Source: Diplolepis rosae (Eukaryota > Arthropoda > Insecta > Hymenoptera > Diplolepididae). Taken from it: 64,000 bases of DNA. This document shows positions 32,115 to 41,577 of this stretch, piece after piece. Numbering within the stretch: position 1 is the stretch's first letter; every line of letters begins with the position of its first letter. The position numbers and the translations under genes were made by a program. Below the pieces are notes generated by a model. The model saw only the letters and a list, made by a program, of their open reading frames with translations, was not told where the DNA came from and ran no database searches. The DNA is taken from NCBI GenBank assembly GCA_030998225.1, contig JAPYXD010000308.1:9496001-9560000 (forward strand), in the 5' to 3' direction.

Positions 32115-33042
32115 AAGAATGATCAAATTGGAGGTACTTTTTCCAATAGGGTTTTATTGACATGTCACGCGTGACTAATGTCAAATAAAATAAACAATTT
32201 TATTCAGTTTTTATTGACATTTCATCATGGGAAGACTCACGCCTCAACAACGTTTACAAATTGTACAATTATATTACGAAAATGGACGCTCTGTGAAAAG
32301 TGTTTATCGCGCGCTCAGGCCAATTTATGGTGTACATAATCGTCCTACCGAACGCACTATTCGGCATACCATCGGCAAACTCGAGAATAATTTAACATTA
32401 TTGGATGATACTCGACCGATTGGACCACGTACAGCCCGAACTGTAGAGAATATTGCATCTGTGAATGAGAGTTTTGCCGAAGACCCGGAAGAATCGATTC
32501 GGCGCCGATCTTAACAACTTGGCCTACCTTATGGCACTACTTGGGCGATTTTTGATGCCGGAAATTGAAGCCCGTAATCTCCACGACATTTGGTTCCAAT
32601 AAGATGGCGCTACATCTCATACAGCCCGTGAAACAATGGATTTACTGCGTAGTCGTATCGGTGAGCAATTTATCTCTCGTCTCGGATCGGTGGATTGGCC
32701 TTCAAGATCGTTTGATATCACACCTTTGGACTTTTATTTGTGGGGGTATGTAAAGTCTAAATTTTTTGTGGATAAACTAGCTATTATTGAAGCATCGGAA
32801 GCCAACATTACTGAAGTTATTAGCGAAATACCGACCGAAGTCCTCGAGCGAGTCATTCAAAATTGGTGTTTACGGATGGAAAAATTAAAGCGCAGTTGCG
32901 ACCAACATTTGAAAGGGGTTATCTTTAAAAAATAAATGTCGTGAATGGTTCTACACAAAAATAAAAAAGATTGCCCTATCAATTTGAATTTTCGTTGTTT
33001 TATTTCAATTTAAAATCCTATACCTCTAAATTGATCACCCTT
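32115..33042 (+). mobile_element. Internally deleted mariner in the I-like LINE
   Basis: Inverted ends AAGAATGATCAAATTGGAGG and AAGGGTGATCAATTTAGAGG (the latter read from the right), flanked by TA at 32113-32114 and 33043-33044. It encodes the two ends of a mariner transposase on the plus strand with the middle missing, so it is non-autonomous. Confidence 0.85.
32227..32937 (+). pseudogene. mariner transposase with internal deletion
   Basis: N-terminal part from ATG 32227: MGRLTPQQRLQIVQLYYENG, RTIRHTIGKLENNLTLLDDT (paired HTH region), ending SIRRRS-stop-QLGLPYGTTWAI. The sequence then jumps to ARNLHDIWFQ-stop-DGATSHTARE and continues in shifted frame as DWPSRSFDITPLDFYLWGYV and NWCLRMEKLKRSCDQHLKGV. 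The deletion removes the first catalytic Asp, and two stops are seen. The second Asp (in QDGATSH) and third Asp (TPLDFYLW) remain. Confidence 0.85.
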
Positions 33043-33044
33043 TA

Positions 33045-33107
33045 TTTATGAGAGAAGAATTGGTAAGAGATAAATGGAATCCCAATTTTAACGGAATTGG
33101 GAGAATG
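33045..33107 (-). pseudogene. I-like LINE endonuclease, C-terminal scrap
   Basis: A short minus-strand piece compatible with the end of the APE endonuclease (GSDHSPIPLKLGFH-type, with SDH). It lies between the deleted mariner and the left end of the 13-kb TIR structure; its upstream half continues at 46209. Identification rests on position and on the SDH motif. Confidence 0.5.
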
Positions 33108-33197
33108 GTCGCTACCAGTGATGTGCATTAGTCGAATTTAACCGGCTAATTTTCGAACCGACTCAGCTGAGAAATGAGTCGAATTGAATTCGATTCG

Positions 33198-33261
33198 AGC
33201 AAGCGCTGACTCGAATGTCGGATTTTCGACAACCGACTCAAACGTGAGTCGCTTTCCGACA
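33198..33261. repeat. Left subterminal repeat of the 13-kb element
   Basis: One inverted copy of the 74-bp unit found tandemly near the right end (words GAGCAAGCGCTGACTCGAAT and ACTCAAACGTGAGTCGC). It breaks off at TTTCCGACA just before the inner inverted repeat of the P-type element. Confidence 0.7.
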
Positions 33262-33265
33262 ATCT

Positions 33266-34209
33266 AGAGTTCCTCAAGGGAGAGTTGTGTCACTGCTTAC
33301 TCCGATTCTGATTGGTGTCGCGGAACCGGAATCGGATGTTCTAAAATCAGCGCGACTTTTAAATCGAATTTGATAATCGGTCACTAAATGGAAAATAAAT
33401 GGAATATTTTATTCATAATCTAGATGTTACAATTCTGAATGACTAAAAGGCGAAAAATAATTTTTGTAATCTCATGCATTCTCTAAATATTATCAGGGAA
33501 ATTGAATAAATACAATAAAATAAGGTATAAAAAAAGTATTTTTTATGACAAGATAGAACATTTTTTACACAGTAGATATGTACAATATAATGTTTTTTCT
33601 GCTCAATAAAATGTGTTAGTAAAAAAAGGTGTTATTGCTGATTTTTTTTAATTGCTTCAATTATACATTAAATATGACAGTCAATTCATGTTGCAGGCGG
33701 ACGTATCCATTCGATATTACATTTCAAATTTATAAATTATAAATACAAGGAATATCACATATAATTGATGTTAAAGTATCATATGTAATTGTTGTTAAAA
33801 TAGGACGTTATGTAAAATAAAGACATATCCTATACTTGAGAAGCTTGAAGTTCTAAAACGTTGAAATGAAAGAAATGTTGGTTTCAGTAGTAAAATTCAG
33901 TAGCTGCATTAACTTTTATTGTTTATTATTATTTTTTGTGATTAAAGAAACTTATTATATCCAAGCTTTAAAAGATCGTTACAGATATTTTTCATCTTTG
34001 TGGGGATAATTTTTAAAGACAAATTAACGTTAAGAAAAAGAGATTTCGTTCATTTGAACGTTTAGAATTTTAAACATCATGCATCATTATTGATAAGTTG
34101 TGTGCACAGCTATGCTTTTGCTTGAATACTTGTTTTCAATATCTTTTTTCTTCGTTTTAGCTTGATTGCAAATTCTTAGGCGGAAGAGCAAAAATCTACG
34201 CAATATTTT
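33266..34209. other. Non-coding 3' region of the P-type element
   Basis: AT-rich sequence between the inner left inverted repeat and the last transposase frame. I see no gene. Some AATAAA words on the minus strand could serve as polyadenylation signals for the transposase. Confidence 0.4.
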
Positions 34210-35044
34210 CTATTTTAAATTGTGGCATGGTAAAATGTGACTACTCGTAACTGAATTGAATCGTGGTAGAAAGAAACCGTAGAGATTTATATTACCACAT
34301 TTTTGTAAAATTGGGTGCCATAATCTGAATATTTGTTCCATTTCTAGAAACATATTGAAAGTACCTTCGTTAACGTAGAAAAGCAAGTTTTCCCTATATT
34401 CTTTGTAAGCTACAAATTTTGCTACATCCAGATGTGCAAAGCTAGCCAAATTCCTAGAACCGACTGACGCAATACAAAATTCACAGTTTGTAGTGTTTTT
34501 CTGAATGCTGTTTATGAGATAACCAGCAGTCCGATATAAAGCATTCTTCTCAACAATTCCTAGTGGATCAGTAAATAAAGGTGCTAAACTTAAATCCATA
34601 GTGGTGTTGTCTGGTGAAGATTGAAAAATGGAGTATGCGCCAGCCACTTGAGTTTCTTCCAAAGGCTTTCTGACTGAACTGACTGCATTAGCTGGGACAA
34701 TTTCATCAGGTGCTAGTGATACGGACGAAATGGCCTGAAATTGCTTGCTGGAAACATTACACAATTTTTCGGAAAGGGATCTTTGAGTGAACGGTGGCGA
34801 TAAATTTAAATTTATTGTTTGAGGTAGCGAAATACTTTTATTATTAAACCCATCTTTCTTTTGAGATTTATTTTTATTGACATCTTCATTAAGAAACTCA
34901 GATAAATAATAGCTTTCGTCATAATCCTAGGTACTGGAATGAATGGGTCTAGAATATTGTGCAATAGAAATTAACCGCAAGTTGTACTTAAATTGTAAAA
35001 CGTTAGGAGTAACATGTTTTGATCGGATCATGCTGAATAAGTTT
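34210..35044 (-). pseudogene. P-type transposase, C-terminal region
   Basis: Minus-strand frame 34764-34210 (184 codons) plus upstream sequence in the same frame to about 35030. Upstream it reads LFSMIRSKHVTPNVLQFKYN and LRLISIAQYSRP, then an Asn/Ser-rich spacer. The 184-codon part has KNALYRTAGYLINSIQKNTT, NCEFCIASVG and LEMEQIFRLWHPILQKCG, the C-terminal layout of P-transposases. A frameshift and small deletion at about 35040 separate it from the preceding frame, removing the segment where relatives have the final catalytic-domain residues. One stop lies at about 34928. Confidence 0.65.
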
Positions 35045-35758
35045 TCAATAAAAAAAACCTTTCTTATTTAGCAGATACTCGCTGAGCTCAAGAGCGGACG
35101 TAGTAGACAGCATGAATCCTTTCTGGCTCGGTTTAAAAATCCCTGCCTCGCCAATTCGAATCCATCCCATAAGATCTATCATTTTCTTCAAAAAGTGTAT
35201 TGTTTCCTCGTATTTTTCAATACTGAATTTGCTGATCGCGTTTTGTAGATTTCTTGACGTCATCAATCTGTACCACTTTGCAAGATTACCAACGAACCAA
35301 GCAGTAGTTTCATACTCGGGTTTCGAGTGTTCATCTGCCAAAAAATACAATGCAGCACTCACTTCTGGATTCACAATTTTGTGGGCCCTATTAACTTTCT
35401 TTTTTTGAAAATTTCTATGTTTTGAAAGAATGACATCTTCTGTTTTTATATGTGGTGTTAAAGTGAAAACTAATTCATCTTGTAACTTAAGCATTTGAAT
35501 TAAATGATTTGCGTCAACAATATTAGTAGACAACTTGTAGATTTCTTGGATATCCTTTTGTAAATAAATTTTGCCGTTATTGATTATGCTTTGTACTATA
35601 TTTTTAAGCAAATGTGGTATATCTGCAAAAAAGTGCAGACGACGATCAGGATCTCCGCGCGGATGAGGAATGTAATTCTTTATACCGGTGTTTCTCCCAT
35701 CAGTAATACCAACCCTAGCGAACTGGCTGAACGATAGCTTTACGCTGTAGCGTAACAT
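35045..35758 (-). pseudogene. P-type transposase, central catalytic region
   Basis: Minus-strand frame of 237 codons: NYIPHPRGDPDRRLHFFADI, PHLLKNIVQSIINNGKIYLQ, LTPHIKTEDVILSKHRNFQK, VNPEVSAALYFLADEH, HFLKKMIDLMGWIRIGEAG and FKPSQKGFMLSTTSALELSE. The F-x-D-x-P-H-L-x-K block is the P-superfamily catalytic motif (usually DPPH), and the later blocks correspond to the insertion domain and the Gly/Ser-Gln stretch. The part before NYIPHP, holding the first catalytic Asp, is missing; the Penelope-like insertion lies just upstream. Confidence 0.75.
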
Positions 35759-35971
35759 TATCGTAACATTATCGTAAAGTTATCGTAAAGTAGCATTATA
35801 ACTCATGAATGAGGCAAAATAAACATTCAAAATGTTTTTATCCTTATTCTACGTTGAAAATAACGTTAACTGGTAATTGAAATATGCAATAATTTTATAA
35901 AAGATGCTGGTTTTCGATCAATGAGGGTTAAATATAAAGAAGAAAACTCTTTATAGTGTCAAAATTGTTGC

Positions 35972-36008
35972 GACGTTTCGTTGGCTATGGGTTTGCCAAC
36001 CTCATCAG
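35972..36008 (-). ncRNA. Hammerhead-ribozyme-like core in the Penelope-like element
   Basis: On the minus strand: CTGATGAG (36008-36001), then GTTGGC...GCCAAC forming a perfect 6-bp stem with a 9-nt loop, then GAAACGTC (35979-35972). CTGATGA, stem II and GAAA are the conserved hammerhead parts, and ACGT followed by C can supply a very short or dimeric stem III with a GUC cleavage site. There is one extra G between CTGATGA and the stem, and stem I is weak. Hammerheads are known in Penelope-like elements. Activity is not shown by sequence alone. Confidence 0.6.
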
Positions 36009-36089
36009 GCTTTATTAAATTAAAAAAACACCAAATATTAAAATTGTAACCTTACTGTTTGTCTCAAAAAATCGACTTATAATACAAAA

Positions 36090-37475
36090 ATGACTGACCT
36101 TCTCTCAAATACTTCCACCTACATTCCAATAACAAGAAATCCTTTGAAAAAATTACAAAGCAGTACTTCCAACATTTTAAAGAGACTCAATGATAATGAA
36201 TTTTTAAAATATAAATTCCACAATAATCAACTTACTCTAACCAACACTGTATTAGCTAAATGCTATGGCTTACCTAAAATTCACAAACAAGATACACCTC
36301 TTCGTCCCATAATTTCTTTGATCAATAGTCCCACGCATTTTTTAGCAAAAATACTATATGATGAATTAAAAGACAGTATCAAAGTCCGAAAATCACTTTT
36401 AAATGATAGTTTAGATCTTAAAAGAAAATTGGAAAATCTCGTTGTAGATGATAATCATGTTCTGCTTTCATTAGATGTCAGTTCATTATTCACAAATGTA
36501 CCCTGTGATTTGGTCCTAAAGAGTTTAGACCGAAGATGTCAACTTATTCATAATAACTGTAGAATTCCATTTGATGAAATTATAAATTGTACTAAATTTC
36601 TTTTCGAAAATACATATTTTACCTTTAATAATAATATCTATTTGCAAATTTTTGGCACTCCAATGGGTTCACCAATTTCACCTCTATTCGCAGACATTGT
36701 CATGGATGATTTGGAAAATGATTGCCTACGAATTTTAAAAGACAAACATAATTGCTCTCCTTTATTTTATTACAGATTTGTAGATGACACTATTCTGTGT
36801 GTACAAAAGAAATTTATTGACTTGGTTTTAAACATTTTTAATTCACAAGATAAGAACTTACAATTCACCTTTGAAGTTCAACAAAATAATCAAATTAACT
36901 TTCTGGACGTGTCATTAATTATAAAAGATAATAAAATTATTTCTAATTGGTTTCAAAAACCTACCTCTTCAAATAGAACAATTAATTACTTTTCCAATCA
37001 TCCAATTTGTCAGAAAAAAATATTGTTTATAACTAAGTTGACCGAACGATATCTTTATCTCACAAAACGTTTCACAACGCCAATTTGAAGATTGTTAAAC
37101 AAATATTATTAAACAACGATTATCCAAATAACTTCATCGATAAAAATATAAAAATCCGTATGAATAAAATTAAATACAGCTCTCCAAATTCTCCAAATAA
37201 AAAAAACCGTTCAAACTTATACAGACATCAACCAAAGGTATGTTTGCCATACAAGGTAACAAACTTCACTAAATTGTCTAATCATTTTAAAAAATACAAT
37301 ATTTCAACTATTCCAGTCGTCAACAAAACTTTGAAATCAATAATAAAATGAGGTAAAAACTCCACAAACAAATGGGAACAAACTAATATTGTATGCAAAT
37401 TTAATTGTAAAAATTGCACTGCGACTTATATTGGTGAATCTAAGAGAGCATTAAGAGTTATTTTAGAAACATTAT
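36090..37475 (+). pseudogene. Penelope-like RT with truncated GIY-YIG
   Basis: The 332-codon frame 36090-37088 has Penelope RT blocks: CYGLPKIHKQDTPLRPIISL, INSPTHFLAKILYDEL, LLSLDVSSLFTNVPCDLVLK (catalytic Asp), IFGTPMGSPISPLFADIVMD, YYRFVDDTILCVQKKF (catalytic VDD) and INFLDVSLIIKDNKIISNWF. A frameshift at 37088 leads to a second frame (37085-37351), then a stop. CKFNCKNCTATYIGESKRAL follows, which is the Cys-rich entry to a GIY-YIG endonuclease, cut off near 37470. The N-terminus before the ATG is also short. The RT core itself is well preserved. Confidence 0.88.
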
Positions 37476-37595
37476 CTCATTTATCTCAAACTTTTGATTA
37501 ACAAAGAAATTTAAATCGGTCAAAGGTGCAGAAGTTGCAGCAATTGCAGTCGTTTCAGGAACTAATTCGCTTGGAATATTAGCCAGAAGCTGCTC
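37470..37595 (-). pseudogene. P-type gene exon 4, truncated by the Penelope-like insertion
   Basis: Acceptor TTTCACAG ends at 37596. The open sequence that follows reads EQLLANIPSELVPETTAIAA then TSAPLTDLNFFVNQKFEINE, in phase 0 with exon 3. It runs into Penelope-like sequence at about 37470. The remaining part of the gene up to the catalytic region is lost or displaced. Confidence 0.6.
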
Positions 37596-37864
37596 CTGTG
37601 AAATGTAATATTGCATATTTAATTTTGTATATCAATTTATAAATTTTAAACTTAACTTTTTGGATATATATGTACTTGTATGTTTATGAGAACTTACAGA
37701 GAGAAAAAAATTAATGAAAAGTATTTCGAAAACTATCCACTAGCATATATATTATTCATTCTTCAGGTTTTAAAATAGATTTTTTGTATAGGAATTTAAG
37801 TATAAAAACCAAATTTTTGGGTTGGCATTTCTGTTTATGAGAACTTATAGAAATCAAACATTAC

Positions 37865-37975
37865 CATTTCTTCAGGCTTCACAATTAACATGTGGGGAGG
37901 AGCAATTGTAGTACGGTCGGATGCTGCAGTTGTATTTAAAAAAACTTGGGATTCAAATGTTGTTAGCTCCCGTTT
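37865..37975 (-). pseudogene. P-type gene exon 3
   Basis: Flanked by acceptor TTTTTTTTAG (just above 37975) and donor GTAATG (37864 downward). 37 codons in phase 0: KRELTTFESQVFLNTTAASD, RTTIAPPHMLIVKPEEM. No known domain; it lies between the THAP domain and the coiled-coil region in P-type transposases. Confidence 0.6.
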
Positions 37976-38287
37976 CTAAAAAAAGTAAGAACATGTTAAA
38001 ATGTCATAAAATATACAATTAAAATTACTATCCTAGCAGAGAGCAGGTTATTGTAAAATCATGATCTCATTAACACTTTTAAACATAATTTCATACATTT
38101 CGATTATAAACGCAAATTTCATATAAACAAAGTTAATATAAACAAGAATTGATCATTATATTCTATCGTAATTATAATTACATGGAAAAAGAAAAAAAAA
38201 ATTGTTTTTAAATGAGCGTTGAAATAATCTTACTAAAGAAAATTGATAATCAATATGCATTTTTAAAAAAAGTGCTTTAATACATAC

Positions 38288-38425
38288 TTTTTTCTCTGGT
38301 TTTACAAAAATAGTGCTACTTTTTCTCTTTCTGACTGGTGGACTAGGAAATAACGTTGGAATAGCGTCTTCTTTTAGTCTCCTTTCATTATTTACAACCT
38401 TCCACATATCAGAATCAAAATGTGC
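38288..38425 (-). pseudogene. P-type gene exon 2 (end of THAP domain)
   Basis: Acceptor ATGATTGCAG ends at 38426; donor GTATGT starts at 38287. 46 codons in phase 0: AHFDSDMWKVVNNERRLKED, AIPTLFPSPPVRKRKSSTIF. Joining to exon 1 gives C-E-A-H-F, the C-x2-H pair that completes the C2CH zinc site, and DAIPTLF is the conserved AVPTxF end motif of THAP domains. A basic KRK stretch follows and could be a nuclear localisation signal. Confidence 0.75.
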
Positions 38426-38497
38426 CTGCAATCATAAAAAATATAAATTTCACTTCCAACACCTATTACATTATTGAAATACAAATTAAAATTTTAC

Positions 38498-38650
38498 CTC
38501 GCAAACAGCTGATTTCGGATTAAATATCCAATCCTTTCGATTAATACGCTCAATCCACAATTTCCGAAGTCCAGGATCCTTTGGAATTTGTTTTAAGCGA
38601 AACTTTTGGCCAGAATTATTATGACAATATAATATGCAACACGACACCAT
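38498..38650 (-). pseudogene. P-type gene exon 1 (THAP DNA-binding domain)
   Basis: ATG at 38650. 51 codons end exactly at donor GTAAAAT (38497 downward): MVSCCILYCHNNSGQKFRLK, QIPKDPGLRKLWIERINRKD, WIFNPKSAVCE. The C-x4-C start (CCILYC), FRLKQIPKD, the W in LRKLWI and the late Cys fit the THAP C2CH zinc finger by which P-transposases bind their transposon DNA. The intron is 72 bp. The domain itself shows no damage. The gene as a whole is broken downstream, so it is listed as a pseudogene. Confidence 0.8.
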
Positions 38651-38945
38651 TTTCACGATTGTTTTTTCATTAAACAGGTTTATTTTCAGAACTGTTCAAA
38701 ACAAACTAATGTGACTACATAACCTTTTCTTAGCTGTTTTGCCGAGTGTGATATGTTCAGTACTTTTGATGTTTCGCGCTTCATTAACTATTTCCGATTC
38801 CGGTTTCGCGGCGGATAGTGGAGGTGGTAACGTGACACAACTCTCCCTTGAGGAACTCTACGACGGATTCGGTTTCTGGCTGTTGACTAGTGCGGTTGCT
38901 TCGTGGCTACTTCCAAGCGAGTTTCACAAAGCCGTGATTGTTATA

Positions 38946-39128
38946 TCACGCTTGGACCTGTGAACTATGTGTAGATATATATTTCTGAACCTTATTTTTT
39001 ATTAAATACATTTGTGCTTCTGTGTTTGGTGCATTGTGAGCTTTTTGAACAACTAATTGTGCTTCGTATATTCGACGAGCTACTCTAGGCTTCTGCAACT
39101 GCTTTGCTTCTATGTCCCTGCTACACAC
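38946..39128 (-). CDS. Short unrecognised frame
   Basis: A 60-codon minus-strand frame, MCSRDIEAKQLQKPRVARRI then YEAQLVVQKAHNAPNTEAQM, with helical, charged composition. It sits between the P-type element and the LINE at 40 kb. No family recognised; it may be a fragment of a longer gene or chance. The rest of 38870-40000 shows no gene, and part of it is probably the LINE leader. Confidence 0.2.
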   Translation of the reverse strand: MCSRDIEAKQLQKPRVARRIYEAQLVVQKAHNAPNTEAQMYLIKNKVQKYISTHSSQVQA

Positions 39129-40004
39129 TTTTTCTGGCTTGCTGCTCAGTAATATTTACAGTATTAAATCATTTTATTTTCTGTCTGCATTTACACTACA
39201 ATCTGCAGCATCTGAAATAACATTCAATTAATTACAAATTGGAAGGCTTGGTTGGAATTTTGCTACAAGTTTACGATTACCAAAAGCTTCTATTCAACAA
39301 TTGTTTACTTTTACGACCCCTACGCCTAACCTATGATATTTTGCTTGGACTTGATATAATATTTCTTATGGTAACATTTCACTGCCTTTCCTATCTACTG
39401 CTTTCACCTAAGATACCTTAACTATATCTAATACTCACATTATTTCCTTCCTCTCTTAAGACATTATTTATCTGCCTGTGTGATCTGTTTGCAAGGTTAG
39501 AGGCTTGGCGTTTATTCTCAGGTTAGTGGAACCAAGTACACCATCATTTACGGTATGTTTTGACAGCTCTAGTAGCTTTAGAGGTCTCCCTATTTGCCAA
39601 CAAGCAGCTAGTTCGTACATAAGTTATTACTATTCTTAACATTAGTATACTATATTGCTTCGTAGTCATGTATGGTGATAAATCTCACTGATACATGATA
39701 TCGACATGCTAAATTAATTTTATTTTTTTTTTATTTTATTACTTAATTATATTTTTTGGCTACACTTATATCCTATCTTGGTTATATATGAATTGATATA
39801 CACCTTTCTTTTAAATCTATCGTATTGCTATATCTGATTATAACCTATTATGGGATTCGATTTGTTTTGATAATTAGTGCTTATAATCTTTATTTTACGC
39901 ATGTGCATTTAAATTTGTTTTAATTGGGGTAAGCTCTGCCTGGCAACTGCTCACATTTTATATAATTAATTATTGCTTTTGTAGCTATTGTCTATGCTCT
40001 GCTT

Positions 40005-41424
40005 ATGTCTACCGCCCAGCTTTGTGCCATGGCTTTGACTGGGCCTGATAGGGGCTCGACTCCGGTCCCCCGTGGGAGTACTCAGGGTGTGGGTCGCGGA
40101 CGCGGCTTTGTCCCGGCTAGACCGGGACGGGATGTGGGCTCCGGTACTTTTGCTTTATCGACTGGCCCCTGCTGATGGTCGTAAGAGACCGATTTCTTCT
40201 CCACCACTACGATTTGACTCACAAACTAAGAAGAACAAACATCCGGTCGACTTCCGTCGGTGCTCCGAATTGTCTTGTGGCGATTTGAGCTAGAACTTGA
40301 TGATGATTGATGAGTTTTTTTATCCCCCCCCCCCCGTGTGACCCATCTTCTGGTCTTCTGTGGTCCAGGCCACATGATTCCTTGCACGATGTCTTTCCGG
40401 ATGCTGCTCCTCCACCATACATAGTCCTAATGGAGAGCACTAGACCGGGGAAGAACCTGGGCAAAAATGATCGGCTGGCCCTGGCGGAATGTATAGATTT
40501 GGGCATTGACAGTGGCAGAACCATCTTCTACAATGGCTTAAATCAGGTTAAGATACAGTGTGAGTCCAGGGAGGACGCCAACACCTTGGTTCGCTCGCAA
40601 GACCTCACGAGGGGGGGGGGGGACTTTCAACTGTTCGTACCTTCGTTACTGATTCGAAAGAAGGCTTTCACGGGTCCGATCGATCTTAAATATTCAGTCT
40701 CGGATATTGTTGACAGGCTTAATCCGAAAATTTGCGACGTGATGATGGCTGTTAATAGGAGGACAAATGATGATGGCTCTATCTCCACCAGGGCTGAGTT
40801 TATGACAGTGGTTGCCCGAGTCCCTCGCAGCGTTCGCCTGCTTGGCTATTCTTATCCTATCACTCCTGTCATCCCCCACCTAGGCGATGTTTCACTTGTT
40901 AGAGGTTTCGGCATATTTCCAATCAGTGCCGCAGCTCGCGTCCCATCTGCGAGTTTTGCTCTGAGCACCATCGTACGGACTCCTGCCCTAATAAGCTGCG
41001 ATTGGCCTTCTGCTCTCATTGTTGTGGTGACCATGTTGCTTCCTCTCGCGAATGCCCTGTCTACCGCTATGAGTTTGAGATTAACAAGTATTGTTACTGG
41101 AATTCCTGTTTGGGGAGGCGGAATTGGGTTTGCGGGAGCGTGGCGTCTTGAGGCCGGGCCGGCGCCTTGAATTTCTCTCGAAGATCCTCCTTCTGCGCTG
41201 CACGAGATCGATTTGGGCTTCTTGCCTCAGTCTCCCTGCCATCTGCCTCCGGCTCGGCTGTTGAGGTTGCCAGATCCCTGCTGGATCTTGGTCGGCCTCG
41301 CGAGTTGGGCCTGGAGGTGGCTGGGGTTCCGGCGCCTTTCCCCCCTGCTGATGTTGTCTCTGCTGGCTCTCTATCGTCTGCTGTCCCTAGCCCTCCTGGA
41401 GGCTCATGCTTTGCCGGGCTCTAG
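40005..41424 (+). pseudogene. LINE ORF1 (Gag-like, zinc knuckles), frameshifted
   Basis: From ATG 40005 the frame starts MSTAQLCAMALTGPDRGSTP with an RG-rich stretch, then shifts frame. The RNA-binding-type core is open at 40307-40920: YIVLMESTRPGKNLGKNDRL, DSGRTIFYNGLNQVKIQCES and FMTVVARVPRSVRLLGYSYP. After another shift zinc knuckles appear (ICEFCSEHHRTDSC and FCSHCCGDHVASSREC, about 40945-41060). Two homopolymer tracts, 12 C at 40324 and 12 G at 40611, coincide with damaged stretches. Codon use is GC-rich, unlike the surrounding DNA. Confidence 0.75.
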
Positions 41425-41577
41425 CTTGCCCCGGCTTTTGTTGCTTTTGTTTCTCCTGTCTTCTACTTTAATTTAGTTACTTCTTTACTGTTTTATATAG
41501 GCTAAGTTCGTTTAAGTGTCTTGTCCTACTATTGCTGTTATATTATCTTTTACTCCTCTGTTCTCTCTACAGCCAAT

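Larger units (their letters stand above)
35759..37475 (+). mobile_element. Penelope-like element inserted in the P-type gene
   Basis: A plus-strand Penelope-like unit interrupts the minus-strand P-type gene: exon 4 of the latter is cut at about 37470, and its central frame begins at 35758. The insert contains a hammerhead-like core near its 5' side, an RT gene and the beginning of a GIY-YIG domain. Edges are approximate; a run of TTACGATAA words at 35760-35800 lies at the left edge. Confidence 0.65.
33264..38860 (-). mobile_element. P-superfamily element bounded by ~75-bp inverted repeats
   Basis: TAGAGTTCCTCAAGGGAGAG at 33265 on the plus strand has its reverse complement ending at 38860. 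Matching continues through GTTGTGTCAC and, after a gap, CGCGGAACCGGAATCGGA. Between them, on the minus strand, lie a THAP-domain exon set and P-transposase sequence. These repeats may be the element's own ends (nested in the outer element) or subterminal repeats of the same element. No clear target duplication was found next to them. Confidence 0.6.

Noticed and set aside
38498..38650. Domesticated host THAP gene
   Set aside because: Its exons continue toward P-transposase sequence within the same inverted repeats, and the gene is broken by an insertion; a mobile-element gene is simpler.
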